Origin: CALAED01 sp036378315
Lineage (GTDB): Bacteria; Actinomycetota; Actinomycetes; Streptosporangiales; Streptosporangiaceae
Length of the DNA stretch: 64,000 nt
Direction: 5' to 3'
Assembly (NCBI GenBank): GCA_036378315.1
Contig: DASUWU010000024.1
Location: 16,834 to 80,833, forward strand
The position numbers and the translations under genes were made by a program. Positions 17,628-25,009 of this stretch are shown in pieces; position 1 is the stretch's first letter, and every line of letters begins with the position of its first letter. The notes under the pieces were generated by a model. The model saw nothing but the letters and a program-made list of their open reading frames with translations. It was not told where the DNA came from and made no database searches.

Positions 17628-18151
17628 GTCCGCGAGCTCAGGCCCGCGGGTCGATCGCCTGATCGCTCCGCGGATCACGGCCGGGCGCTGGTCAGCCCGC
17701 CGTTGTCGCGGCTCGCCACCGGCGACGCCGCGGCACGGCAGCGCCATGCCGAGATCGAGGCGCTCACGCGCCTCGCCAACGGGGCCTGTGTCACCAGTCC
17801 CGCCGCCGTCGCTCCGCGGCCCGGGTGGCGGTTCCCCGCGTTGTCGGTGACAGCCCGCCGGGCTGCCCACCTGCCACCGCGGCCGAGCCGCCACCCGGGA
17901 TCGCCGCGCCCGTGACCGGTGGCCGAAATCCACCCCATGTCCGCGCGCCGAACCGCGCCGCCGGCGTCCGTCGACGTGCGCGGTGTGCGGTATTCGGGGT
18001 GGCGAGCGGCAGCCGCCGCGCGGCGCCGCGGGAGCGGACGAGCGGGGCCGCGCCGACGGGCGGTACGGGGGTGTGGATGGCGCCCATCGGCGCGGCTGCC
18101 GAGCGGACGGCCGGCGGGCAGCGGCCTATCAGCTCGCGCGATCGTGAATCG
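17628..18151. other. Gene-free convergent region between bldD and the HEPN gene
   Basis: These 524 bases separate two convergent genes. Several frames are open by GC bias only and show no protein-like composition. A GC hairpin (CGAGGCG at 17756-17762, CGCCTCG at 17769-17775) lies about 130 bases after bldD and may terminate transcription. I see no tRNA, repeat or mobile element. Confidence 0.4.
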
Positions 18152-18604
18152 TCAGCTGGCGCGGGCGTCAGGGATGGGCAACGTGGGCTGGCCGGGAAGG
18201 CCGAGGGTCTCTTCCACGAGAGACACGAAGACCTCGGCGTCGTGCAGCAGCTCGTCCGCCTCGAACGGGGTCACCGCGCGGGGCAGCCCGGCCTCGGCGG
18301 CCGCCCGCTTGCCGGCCCCGGCGGCGAAGTAGGCCGCCCATTCGCGGAGCGTAGGATCGGCCGCCGGCAGCAGCACCCACACGCTGCGCGGCCGGCCCCG
18401 GCGGTTGGCGTCGACGGGCTCTTTGGCCGCCAGAACGGCGGCGGCGGCGCGCAGTGCGGCCAGGTGCGCGGCGACATACCGCAGCTCGGACCGGGAGGTC
18501 TCCGCGGCCTCGGCGAGCCCCTGCCGGGCCGCGTGCAGGAGCGACCCGGCCGAGTGGGTGACCCGGCGTGCCGGCAGGTGTCGCACCGGAGTGGTCACGG
18601 ACAT
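18152..18604 (-). CDS. SAV_6107-type HEPN-domain protein, probably SOS-regulated
   Basis: This 150-residue all-helical protein resembles the SAV_6107 family of HEPN-domain proteins found in actinobacteria. An Rx4H motif, the catalytic signature of HEPN ribonucleases, is visible at residues 42-47 (RYVAAH). The middle has RRGRPRSVWVLLPAADPTLREW and the end FEADELLHDAEVFVSLVEE. ATG 18604 is chosen because AAGGAGG sits six bases upstream. The promoter about 180 bases upstream contains a LexA-type box, so expression after DNA damage is likely. Whether it acts as an RNase or only as a helper or substrate-binding HEPN protein cannot be told from sequence. Confidence 0.82.
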   Translation of the reverse strand: MSVTTPVRHLPARRVTHSAGSLLHAARQGLAEAAETSRSELRYVAAHLAALRAAAAVLAAKEPVDANRRGRPRSVWVLLPAADPTLREWAAYFAAGAGKRAAAEAGLPRAVTPFEADELLHDAEVFVSLVEETLGLPGQPTLPIPDARAS

Positions 18605-18759
18605 CACTAGCCTCCTTCCCTCGGGCGGCGAGCCGCCCATCGGGGCCCGGCCGGACGAGGAGCTTCCCCTCACCCCGTCCGGCCGTCGCGTCTCCGCTCG
18701 ACCTGCGCTGTGCCCGAACGGGACGGGCCCCTGGTGCGGGCCGCGAGCCCCGCACCGCA
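18605..18759 (-). other. Structured 5' leader of the HEPN gene
   Basis: Between the predicted transcription start (about 18778) and the ATG lies a leader of about 170 bases with three GC-rich hairpins on the minus strand: a GTGCGG/CCCGCAC stem, a nine-base-pair GGCCGGACG/CGTCCGGCC stem, and a GGGCGGC/GCCGCCC stem ending just before the ribosome binding site. No convincing small ORF is seen. The structure may limit translation of a potentially toxic product, which is an inference. Confidence 0.4.
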
Positions 18760-18775
18760 CCGAACTGATGTTCGA
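18760..18775 (-). promoter_or_regulatory. LexA (SOS) box upstream of the HEPN gene
   Basis: On the minus strand the sequence reads TCGAACATCAGTTCGG, which differs at one position from the actinobacterial/Gram-positive LexA palindrome TCGAAC-N4-GTTCGA. It lies ten bases downstream of the -10 element of a good promoter, so LexA bound here would block initiation. Confidence 0.7.
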
Positions 18776-18784
18776 TGCTCCACC

Positions 18785-18814
18785 AGTAAACCGTCCCGCA
18801 CCTACGTTCGTCAA
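18785..18814 (-). promoter_or_regulatory. Sigma-70-type promoter of the HEPN gene
   Basis: The minus strand carries TTGACG (18809-18814) and TTTACT (18785-18790) separated by 18 bases. The predicted start point near 18778 lies next to the LexA box. Confidence 0.55.
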
Positions 18815-18933
18815 TCTGTTCGAAAGACGGTCGCCAGGCCGAGGGTCGCCCCAGGTCACCGGCGTACAAAGGCAAGTAGAGCAGGGAGGTCCGACAAAAC
18901 CGCTCCCCGGCCCGTACGGAAGCCCAGGGCCGG

Positions 18934-19746
18934 CTAGCGGCGAACGTGAACGGGCTCGCCGGTGCCGACGAGCTTGGGGAACAGGTCGGCGGTGTGCATC
19001 GGGATGCGCACGCAGCCGTGCGACGCCGGGCCGAGCGGCACCGACGGGTAGCCGTGCACGGCGATGCCGCCGTTGAAGTACACCGGGTTGTAGAGGTGGC
19101 CGAGCGGGCCGTCGTCCCAGCCACGGACCCGGCGTCCCGTACGGAAGTCGCCGGTGGAGGTGACTGCGTAGCGGCACCGCGGCCGGTCCGATCCCGGATC
19201 CTTCGCGCAGTAGTAGTAGCCGCCGCCCGAGGAGATGTGCGAGATCAGTACCGGCGCGCCGTCCTTGTACACGACGAGGAACTGGTGCCTGAGGTCGATG
19301 TCGACCCTGTCAGGCTCGTGCCCGCGGGTCAGCGGCCGCGGCCGGCGGGGAGCCTCGAGCGCCCGCCAGACCCGCGTGCCGACGGTCCCGCCCGGCTTGA
19401 TGTGGTTGACCTTCTCGAAGGCCCACACGGCCATCTGGGTCGTCGGGCCGTACCTGCCGTCGATCGCGCCCGGATCGTAGTGCAACTCCTCGAGGCGGCG
19501 CTGCAGCGCTCGTACGTCGGCGTTGTGGGCGCCCGGCCTGAGCGTGCGCCGCGCCGCGGGCGGCGTGCGCGTGGCCGTGGGGCTGGGGCTGGGGACGGGC
19601 CGCGCGGTCGCGCTCCCCGCGGTCCGTGGCGCCGGCGCGGCCGGGCGGGTGGCGGCGGCCGACCTGGACCCTCCCGGATGCCCGCAGCCGGCGATCAGCA
19701 CCATGCCGGCGACCACCAGCGCGGCCACACCCGCTCGTTCGTTCAT
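18934..19746 (-). CDS. L,D-transpeptidase lipoprotein with peptidoglycan-binding domain
   Basis: This 270-residue exported enzyme forms 3-3 cross-links in peptidoglycan or attaches proteins to it. It has a lipoprotein signal (ALVVAGMVLIAGC, lipobox at about residues 16-21), a Pro/Thr-rich linker, a PG_binding_1 domain (LRPGAHNADVRALQRRLEEL to YGPTTQMAVWAFEK) and a YkuD catalytic domain ending in the active site HGYPSVPLGPASHGCVRIPM, with the nucleophilic cysteine. ATG 19746 has AGAGGA four bases upstream and places the signal sequence at the start. It is divergent from the ybaK-like gene. Confidence 0.94.
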   Translation of the reverse strand: MNERAGVAALVVAGMVLIAGCGHPGGSRSAAATRPAAPAPRTAGSATARPVPSPSPTATRTPPAARRTLRPGAHNADVRALQRRLEELHYDPGAIDGRYGPTTQMAVWAFEKVNHIKPGGTVGTRVWRALEAPRRPRPLTRGHEPDRVDIDLRHQFLVVYKDGAPVLISHISSGGGYYYCAKDPGSDRPRCRYAVTSTGDFRTGRRVRGWDDGPLGHLYNPVYFNGGIAVHGYPSVPLGPASHGCVRIPMHTADLFPKLVGTGEPVHVRR

Positions 19747-19848
19747 CTCGTCCTCTCGGACCGCATCCGGCACTCCCTACGACGATCGCCGCCTTCCGCC
19801 GGTTCGTTTCGGAAGGACCAATTTCAAAAAGACCATTAAGGTCATGCC

Positions 19849-20316
19849 ATGCATCCCAACGCCGAAAGCGTGGCCGCTCTGCTGCGCGAGCTGGGCGTGG
19901 TGGGGTCCGTCATCGAGCTGCCGGACCCAGCTCCCACCGCGGCCGCCGCCGCCGCGCAGCTCGGCTGCGACGTCGGCGCGATCGCCAACAGCCTGGTGTT
20001 CTCGGCCGACGGCGACCCCCTGCTGGTCCTGACCAGCGGCGCGCATCGAGTGGACACCGTCCAGGTGGCCGAGCTCGTCGACGCGCGGAAGGTGACAAGG
20101 GCCACCCCCGAGTTCGTCAGGAAGGTCACAGGACAGCCCATCGGCGGCGTCGCCCCGATCGGCCATCCGAAGCGCCTGCGCACACTGGTCGACGCCTGGC
20201 TCTACACCTACGACGTGGTGTGGGCGGCGGCCGGGCATCCGCACACCGTCTTTCCGACCACGTACGACGAACTGCTCCGCATCACCGGCGGCACCCCTGC
20301 CGAGGTCGGCCAGTAG
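19849..20316 (+). CDS. YbaK/EbsC-family aminoacyl-tRNA deacylase
   Basis: This 155-residue protein belongs to the family that hydrolyses mischarged tRNAs such as Cys-tRNA(Pro). The sequence shows the family features CDVGAIANSLVFSADGDPLLVLTSG, a conserved lysine (RKVTRATPEFVRKVTGQPIG), GGVAPIGHP and AAGHPHTVFPTTYDELLRITGG. It probably acts in the cytosol as a trans-editing factor. It is preceded by a short inverted repeat GACC-ATTAA-GGTC and an AAGG ribosome binding site, with its promoter shared with the divergent transpeptidase gene. Confidence 0.92.
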   Translation: MHPNAESVAALLRELGVVGSVIELPDPAPTAAAAAAQLGCDVGAIANSLVFSADGDPLLVLTSGAHRVDTVQVAELVDARKVTRATPEFVRKVTGQPIGGVAPIGHPKRLRTLVDAWLYTYDVVWAAAGHPHTVFPTTYDELLRITGGTPAEVGQ

Positions 20317-20459
20317 GGACCGGCGGGAGCACAGAACGGAACGGCTCGGCTCGGCTGCGTGACCGATGGTGGCCGCCGGGTGGTGGCGTACATCACCGAG
20401 TCGGTAGAAACTGGTGTCAACACCCGGTAAGTGCGGGTGATCGACGATCCGGAGCGCCG

Positions 20460-21356
20460 ATGGGCGGAGGCAGGGGCACGATGCGGGCCGGCCCGGCCCG
20501 GCGCGACCCGGATTTCCGCGGCATCGACACCGACGCGCTCGGCCACCTGATCAAGCAGGTCAAGGACGCCACCACGGCGATCAAGGGCTGGCTCGACGCG
20601 CACCCGCTGCCGCCCGAGGTGCCGAGGACCGGGGTGCGCATGGCGACCGAGGTCGACCTGTGGGCGAATAGCCAGCTCGGCATGCTGACACGGCGCAGGA
20701 ACTACGCGCTGACCCATCCTGACCGCGTTCACGAGCTGCCGCGGCCCGGGCCGCCGGCGCTCGGCGCGGGTGCCGGCGCGGGCGCCGGCCGTGGCCCAGG
20801 GCCGGACGGTTCTGGACACCGCGGCGCCGGCGTGCCGCGGGCGGTCCCCTCGCGTCCGGCCGGCGGCGGACGCGCACCCCGGCGGACCACCCCGACAGGT
20901 GCCGGCCCAGAACTGGGCAACTTCCCCACCCAGCAGGCGGCCGCCAAGGCCGCGGCCTCCGACGTGCTCGCGGTCACCCGGGCCGGCGCGGCGCACGCGG
21001 GGCCGCCCGACGTGGTGTGGCGCCACCTGCGGGCCAACTCGGACGACCCCGACTACACGGCGGCCTTCTACCGGCGGCTCGGTCCCGCGGGCACGGCCGC
21101 CCTCATCGCCGCCGCGCACGGCGATCGGTCCCGCCTCTCCGTGATCTCCGCGTCGCTCGGCACCGCGAGCCGGCACCTCCCGATCGACGAGAGTTGGCTG
21201 CGCGCGCTGCTAGCCGGCGCCGGGCCGGCGCACCGCGCCGAGGTCGTCCAGACGCTGCGCGACGCGCACCTCGGCGACCTGGCCGAGGCGGCGCCGGGCG
21301 GCGGCGATGCCGATCCGGCAGGACACGCCGGCGAGTGCCGGCCACGGGAAAGGTGA
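20460..21356 (+). CDS. Unknown protein with WXG-like N-terminus and DUF6571-like C-terminus
   Basis: I do not recognise a characterised function. The 298-residue protein starts at ATG 20460 with GGAG five bases upstream. Residues 20-90 form a predicted helical region (IDTDALGHLIKQVKDATTAI ... DLWANSQLGMLTRRRNYAL) of the kind seen at the N-terminus of actinomycete proteins related to type VII secretion substrates. A Gly/Pro/Ala-rich linker (about 95-150) follows, then a helical domain with NSDDPDYTAAFYRRLGPAGT, a pattern I associate with DUF6571-type proteins. It overlaps the next gene by four bases (GTGA), so the two are translationally coupled. Confidence 0.72.
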   Translation: MGGGRGTMRAGPARRDPDFRGIDTDALGHLIKQVKDATTAIKGWLDAHPLPPEVPRTGVRMATEVDLWANSQLGMLTRRRNYALTHPDRVHELPRPGPPALGAGAGAGAGRGPGPDGSGHRGAGVPRAVPSRPAGGGRAPRRTTPTGAGPELGNFPTQQAAAKAAASDVLAVTRAGAAHAGPPDVVWRHLRANSDDPDYTAAFYRRLGPAGTAALIAAAHGDRSRLSVISASLGTASRHLPIDESWLRALLAGAGPAHRAEVVQTLRDAHLGDLAEAAPGGGDADPAGHAGECRPRER

Positions 21357-21706
21357 CGACGCGCATGGGCCCGCCGCCCGGATCCGCTCCGCCCCCGCCG
21401 CCCAGCAGCGTCCCGCCGCCGATCGAGGGGCTCGCGGCGGCGAGGCTGCCGGCCGGACAACGACCCAACCCGGCGTACAAGCGTCTCTTCCAGGCCTACG
21501 AGAGCGCCTACGGCAGCATCGACCAGCTCAGCCGGGCGCTCGACCCGGCGGCACGCACCATGCACGCCACCGACGCCTGGCTCGGCCCGGAGGCGAGGCA
21601 GTGGGACGGCCGCCTGATCATCAATCAGCAGAATCTCCGGAAGGCCGCGGATCGTATTCTTTGGGACATCTATCAAACCCTGGCCGCGACGAGGCGAACC
21701 ACGTGA
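21353..21706 (+). CDS. WXG100-like small helical protein
   Basis: This protein of 117 residues has a proline-rich start (about 30 residues) followed by two predicted helices joined by a Trp-Leu-Gly turn (HATDAWLGPEARQW), the layout of WXG100 proteins. No canonical YxxxD/E export motif is seen at the C-terminus, and no ESX machinery genes lie in the window. GTG 21353 is chosen for the GTGA overlap with the upstream stop; ATG 21365 is an alternative. Its stop overlaps the next start in the same way. It may be a partner of the preceding WXG-like protein. Confidence 0.7.
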   Translation: MTTRMGPPPGSAPPPPPSSVPPPIEGLAAARLPAGQRPNPAYKRLFQAYESAYGSIDQLSRALDPAARTMHATDAWLGPEARQWDGRLIINQQNLRKAADRILWDIYQTLAATRRTT

Positions 21707-22308
21707 CCGAGAGCGCCGGTAGGCTCACCTCGATGAAGGATCCGCGCATCCGCGAAATCGACGCCCGCGGCTACCTGAAGCGGCTGGGTGCGATGCTGGA
21801 CGTCTATACGGCCGCGATGGATCCGCCGCGCGAGCAGCTCCCAGGCCGCCGGACGATCATGGAGCGTCATGCGACGTACCCGCTGTTCCAGGCGTTCATC
21901 GCCGAGCGGCGCCGCAGCGTGGTGGGGTTCGTCTACGGGTTCCGCGGCGAGATCGGCCAGTGGTGGCACGACGTCGTCTACCAGGCGCTGACCGACCTCG
22001 GCGGCGGGCAGGCCGACGCGTGGCTGGCCCACCCGTTCGAGGTGGCCGAGCTGCACGTGCATCCCGAGCATCAGGGTGAGGGCATCGGCCGCCGCCTGCT
22101 CGAGACGATCTGCGCGGGACGCGAGGAGTCCACGGTCGTGCTGTCCACCCTCGACCGGCCCGACTCGCGGGCCCGCCGGCTGTACCGGTCGGTCGGCATG
22201 ACCGACCTGCTGAGCGGTTTCGAGTTCCCCGGCGGGGGGCCGCGCTACGCCGTGATGGCCGCGCCGCTGCCGCTGGCGGCGAAGGCGTCAACGCCCAAGA
22301 GCGCGTAG
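21703..22308 (+). CDS. GNAT-family N-acetyltransferase
   Basis: This 201-residue protein has the acetyl-CoA-binding motif A of GNAT enzymes (VAELHVHPEHQGEGIGRRLLE) and the following motif B region LDRPDSRARRLYRSVGM. The substrate is unknown. GTG 21703 overlaps the stop of the WXG-like gene (GTGA); ATG 21733 is a possible later start. Its 3' end overlaps the convergent metF gene by 64 bases, so the last 21 codons of each read through the other's coding sequence. Confidence 0.88.
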   Translation: MTESAGRLTSMKDPRIREIDARGYLKRLGAMLDVYTAAMDPPREQLPGRRTIMERHATYPLFQAFIAERRRSVVGFVYGFRGEIGQWWHDVVYQALTDLGGGQADAWLAHPFEVAELHVHPEHQGEGIGRRLLETICAGREESTVVLSTLDRPDSRARRLYRSVGMTDLLSGFEFPGGGPRYAVMAAPLPLAAKASTPKSA

Positions 22309-23240
22309 ACCTCGCGCGTCGCCGTGGACTTGTTGAACGTGATGAAGTGGATGCCGGGCGCGCCCTGGTCGAGCAACTCCCGGCACAGCGCCGCGGCGTG
22401 CTCGATGCCGAGCCGCCGCACCGCGTCGGGATCGTCGCCGACGGCCGTGAACCGTTCGGCCAGCTCTTGCGGGAACGGCGCGCCCGACAGCTGCTCGGAG
22501 CGCTCGATGGTGCTGAGCTGGGTGACCGGCATGATGCCGGGAATGATCGGCGTGTCGCAGCCGGCGGCCGCCACCCGGTCCCTGAGCCGGAAGTAGTCCT
22601 CGGAGCGGAAGAACATCTGCGTGATCGCGAAATCCGCCCCCGCCCGACATTTCTGGATGAAATACCGCGTGTCGTGTTCGATGTCCGGCGAGCGCGGGTG
22701 CTTGTAGGGGAACGCCGCCACGCCGACGCAGAAATCTCCGTACGCCCGGATCATCCGCACCAGGTCTTCGGCGTACTCGACGCCCTCCGGGTGCTTGACC
22801 CACTCGCCCTGCGGGTCGCCAGGGGGATCGCCGCGCAGCGCCAGGATGTTGCGCACGCCGACCGAGGCGAACCGGCCGATCAGCTGCCGCAGCTCGCGCA
22901 TCGCGTGGTCGACCGCGGTGAAGTGCGCCACGGGCGTCAGCGTGGTGTCGGTCGCGATGCGTTCGACGATGTCGACGGTCTTGTCGCGGGTGCCGCCGCC
23001 GGCGCCGTAGGTGACGGACACGAACGACGGGCGCAGCGGCTCGAGTTCGCGAATGGTCCGCCACAGGTTCCTGGCGCCCTTGTCGGTCTTGGGCGGGAAG
23101 AACTCGAAGGAGAACGTCCGGCCGGTGGCGAGCAGCTCGCGGATCGTCGGGGCACGCCCCGGCCAGCGGGCGCCGCGGCCCGCGGCGGCCGGGTCGCCGT
23201 GCGCCGGCGGCCGGGCCGGATGGGCTCGTTCGGGTCGCAT
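22245..23240 (-). CDS. metF: Methylenetetrahydrofolate reductase
   Basis: This 331-residue flavoprotein reduces methylene-THF to methyl-THF for methionine synthesis. Family features are FSFEFFPPKTDKGARNLW, SVTYGAGGGTRDKT, ILALRGDPPGDPQGEW and FITQ-type segment DFAITQMFFRSEDYFRLRD. The N-terminal 35 residues are Pro/Ala/Arg-rich and not conserved. ATG 23240 has no ribosome binding site, but TACTCT lies six bases upstream on the same strand, so the mRNA is probably leaderless. It corresponds in position to M. tuberculosis Rv2172c next to idsA2. Confidence 0.93.
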   Translation of the reverse strand: MRPERAHPARPPAHGDPAAAGRGARWPGRAPTIRELLATGRTFSFEFFPPKTDKGARNLWRTIRELEPLRPSFVSVTYGAGGGTRDKTVDIVERIATDTTLTPVAHFTAVDHAMRELRQLIGRFASVGVRNILALRGDPPGDPQGEWVKHPEGVEYAEDLVRMIRAYGDFCVGVAAFPYKHPRSPDIEHDTRYFIQKCRAGADFAITQMFFRSEDYFRLRDRVAAAGCDTPIIPGIMPVTQLSTIERSEQLSGAPFPQELAERFTAVGDDPDAVRRLGIEHAAALCRELLDQGAPGIHFITFNKSTATREVYALLGVDAFAASGSGAAITA

Positions 23241-23449
23241 GACACCAGAGTAGTGCCGGCCGGTTCGACGCCTCCGCCCGAAGCTTGCGCAAAACGCGTC
23301 CGGGGCCGGCCGGGCGCCGCCGTTGCCAGGTCGGCGGCGCCGTGCAGGGGAACCGCGGGCGCCAATGCAAGGAGATTCCTGACACATAGTCGGGCCAATG
23401 TGTCGGATGCGACGGACTCTGGGTCTTTGGCGCGATTACCCTGGCGTAC
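23241..23449. promoter_or_regulatory. Divergent leaderless promoters of metF and the polyprenyl synthase
   Basis: Both flanking genes have a TANNNT -10 hexamer six or seven bases before the start codon: TACTCT at 23247-23252 on the minus strand for metF, and TACCCT at 23437-23442 on the plus strand for the synthase. Neither has a Shine-Dalgarno sequence. No strong -35 elements are visible. Confidence 0.55.
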
Positions 23450-24502
23450 ATGATCTCCGGCCACGTCCGCAAAGAGGTCGACGAGGCGCTGTTCGCGTTC
23501 GTCGACCGGCAGCGCCCGGGGCTGCGCGCCATCAGCGATGACCTCGACGCCATGATCTCCACGCTGGACGCGCTCCTGGCCGGAGGCAAGCGGCTGCGCC
23601 CGGCGTTCTGCTACTGGGGATGGCGCGGCGCGGGCGGCAGCGACGTGCCCGGAGTCCTGGCGGCCGCGGCATCGCTCGAGCTGCTGCAGGCCAGCGCGCT
23701 CGTGCACGACGACGTGATGGACGCGAGCGACACCCGGCGCGGGCGTCCGGCCGCGCATCGGCGGTTCCAGGCCGTGCACGAGGACGCCGGCCGGCCTGGG
23801 GACGCCGCCGCGTTCGGCACCGGTGCGGCGATCCTGCTCGGTGACCTGTGCCTGGCATGGTCGGGCCAGATGTATCACGAGAGCGGCCTTGACGACGCGG
23901 CACTGCGCCGCGGCCGGCCGGTGTACGACCTGATGCGCACCGAGATGACGTGCGGGCAGTACCTCGACATCCTCGAGCAGGCGCGCGGGCGGGGCACCGT
24001 CGAGTCGGCGCTGCGCGTGGTGGTGTTCAAGAGCGCGAAATACACGATCGAGCGGCCTCTGCAGCTCGGGGCCGCGCTGGCCGACGCGCCGCCGCGTCTC
24101 GTCGCCGCGTACTCGGCGTACGGGCTGCCGCTGGGCATCGCCTTCCAGCTCCGCGACGACGTGCTCGGCGTCTTCGGCGACCCCGCCCTGACCGGAAAAC
24201 CCGCGGGCGACGACCTGCGCGAGGGCAAGCGGACGGTGCTGATCGCGCTCGCGCTGCGCGCCGCGACCCCCGCGCAGGCCGAGGCGCTGCGGGCCGGCCT
24301 CGGCGACCGCGAGCTGGACGCGACGGGCGTCGAGACGCTCCGGTCGGTGATCGTCGATACCGGCGCGCCCGCGGCATGCGAGGAGATGATCGAGGAGTAC
24401 GCCCGGGAGGCGACGGACGCGCTGCGGGCCGCGCCGATCGAGGCGGAGGCGAAGGCGGCCCTCGCCGACCTCGCCGTCACGGCCACCGCCCGGCAGGTCT
24501 GA
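23450..24502 (+). CDS. Polyprenyl (geranylgeranyl-type) diphosphate synthase
   Basis: This 350-residue trans-prenyltransferase chains isopentenyl diphosphate units. The first aspartate-rich motif reads LVHDDVMDASDTRRGRP, the second QLRDDVLGVFGDP, with GKPAGDDLREGKRTVL following; replacement of the last Asp of the second motif by Gly is common in actinobacterial members. The product is probably C15-C20 chain length, which sequence alone cannot settle. It matches the position of idsA2 (Rv2173) beside the metF-like gene. The start appears leaderless, with TACCCT seven bases upstream. Confidence 0.92.
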   Translation: MISGHVRKEVDEALFAFVDRQRPGLRAISDDLDAMISTLDALLAGGKRLRPAFCYWGWRGAGGSDVPGVLAAAASLELLQASALVHDDVMDASDTRRGRPAAHRRFQAVHEDAGRPGDAAAFGTGAAILLGDLCLAWSGQMYHESGLDDAALRRGRPVYDLMRTEMTCGQYLDILEQARGRGTVESALRVVVFKSAKYTIERPLQLGAALADAPPRLVAAYSAYGLPLGIAFQLRDDVLGVFGDPALTGKPAGDDLREGKRTVLIALALRAATPAQAEALRAGLGDRELDATGVETLRSVIVDTGAPAACEEMIEEYAREATDALRAAPIEAEAKAALADLAVTATARQV

Positions 24503-24644
24503 CGGCCGCCGGGCCGGCCGCTCGACGTGGAGCCCGGACCGGCGGACGCCGGCGCCGCAGGCACGGTACAAATGGGGATGATCCCGCTATCTCCCCGAGG
24601 GACGAACCCCAGGGAACGACGAGACCGTACGGACCGGAGCCGCC

Positions 24645-24797
24645 ATGCCCGACGATGCTCCTCGCGGGTCGGACGGGCCGCCCCGTCCGGCACGGCGGGT
24701 CACCACGCGCCACTTCGGCCGCCGCATGCTCCTGGCGATGGCCCTCGTCATCCTGCTCGGCTTCGCCCTGGGCCTGCTCCTCCCCGTGTCGAAGTAG
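24645..24797 (+). CDS. Small single-membrane-segment protein (50 aa)
   Basis: This short ORF starts at ATG 24645 with CGGAG five bases upstream. It encodes a hydrophilic, positively charged N-terminus (residues 1-27) and one hydrophobic helix, MLLAMALVILLGFALGLLLP, ending three residues later. It has the usual look of a real small inner-membrane protein: good start site, charge asymmetry and GC-rich third codon positions. Function unknown. It is convergent with the small acidic gene at 24813. Confidence 0.6.
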   Translation: MPDDAPRGSDGPPRPARRVTTRHFGRRMLLAMALVILLGFALGLLLPVSK

Positions 24798-24812
24798 CCC
24801 GGTGCGGCCGCG

Positions 24813-24965
24813 TCACCAGTGCGGCGGCCGCTCGTAACGCGCGGTGTCGTCGTCGGCTGGACGTTCGCCCCAGCCGACGTCGGTGTCGTCACTGGTCTGG
24901 TCGGGGAGGACATCCAGGTCGTCGGAAAGGTCGACGTACCGATCGTCATCCGGTCCGGCGGTCAT
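24813..24965 (-). CDS. Small acidic conserved actinobacterial protein (50 aa)
   Basis: This 50-residue acidic protein has the pattern DDRYVDLSDDLDVLPDQ, DDTDVGWGERPADDD and ends in ERPPHW. Short proteins ending in a GWGE...RPPHW-type motif are widespread in actinobacteria, which supports it being a gene although no function is known. ATG 24965 has no clear ribosome binding site. It lies 44 bases downstream of thiE on the same strand. Confidence 0.66.
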   Translation of the reverse strand: MTAGPDDDRYVDLSDDLDVLPDQTSDDTDVGWGERPADDDTARYERPPHW

Positions 24966-25009
24966 GAACCCATTGTCGCAGCACGCCCTCCTACCGCTGC
25001 ACGCCGGCG

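Noticed and set aside
17628..18151. Possible small gene between bldD and the HEPN gene
   Set aside because: All frames there are short or have proline/arginine-rich shadow composition, and no start site has a ribosome binding site.
18605..19177. N-terminal extension of the HEPN protein to a 341-residue product
   Set aside because: The extension would run through the LexA box, promoter and the end of the transpeptidase gene, while a strong ribosome binding site marks ATG 18604.
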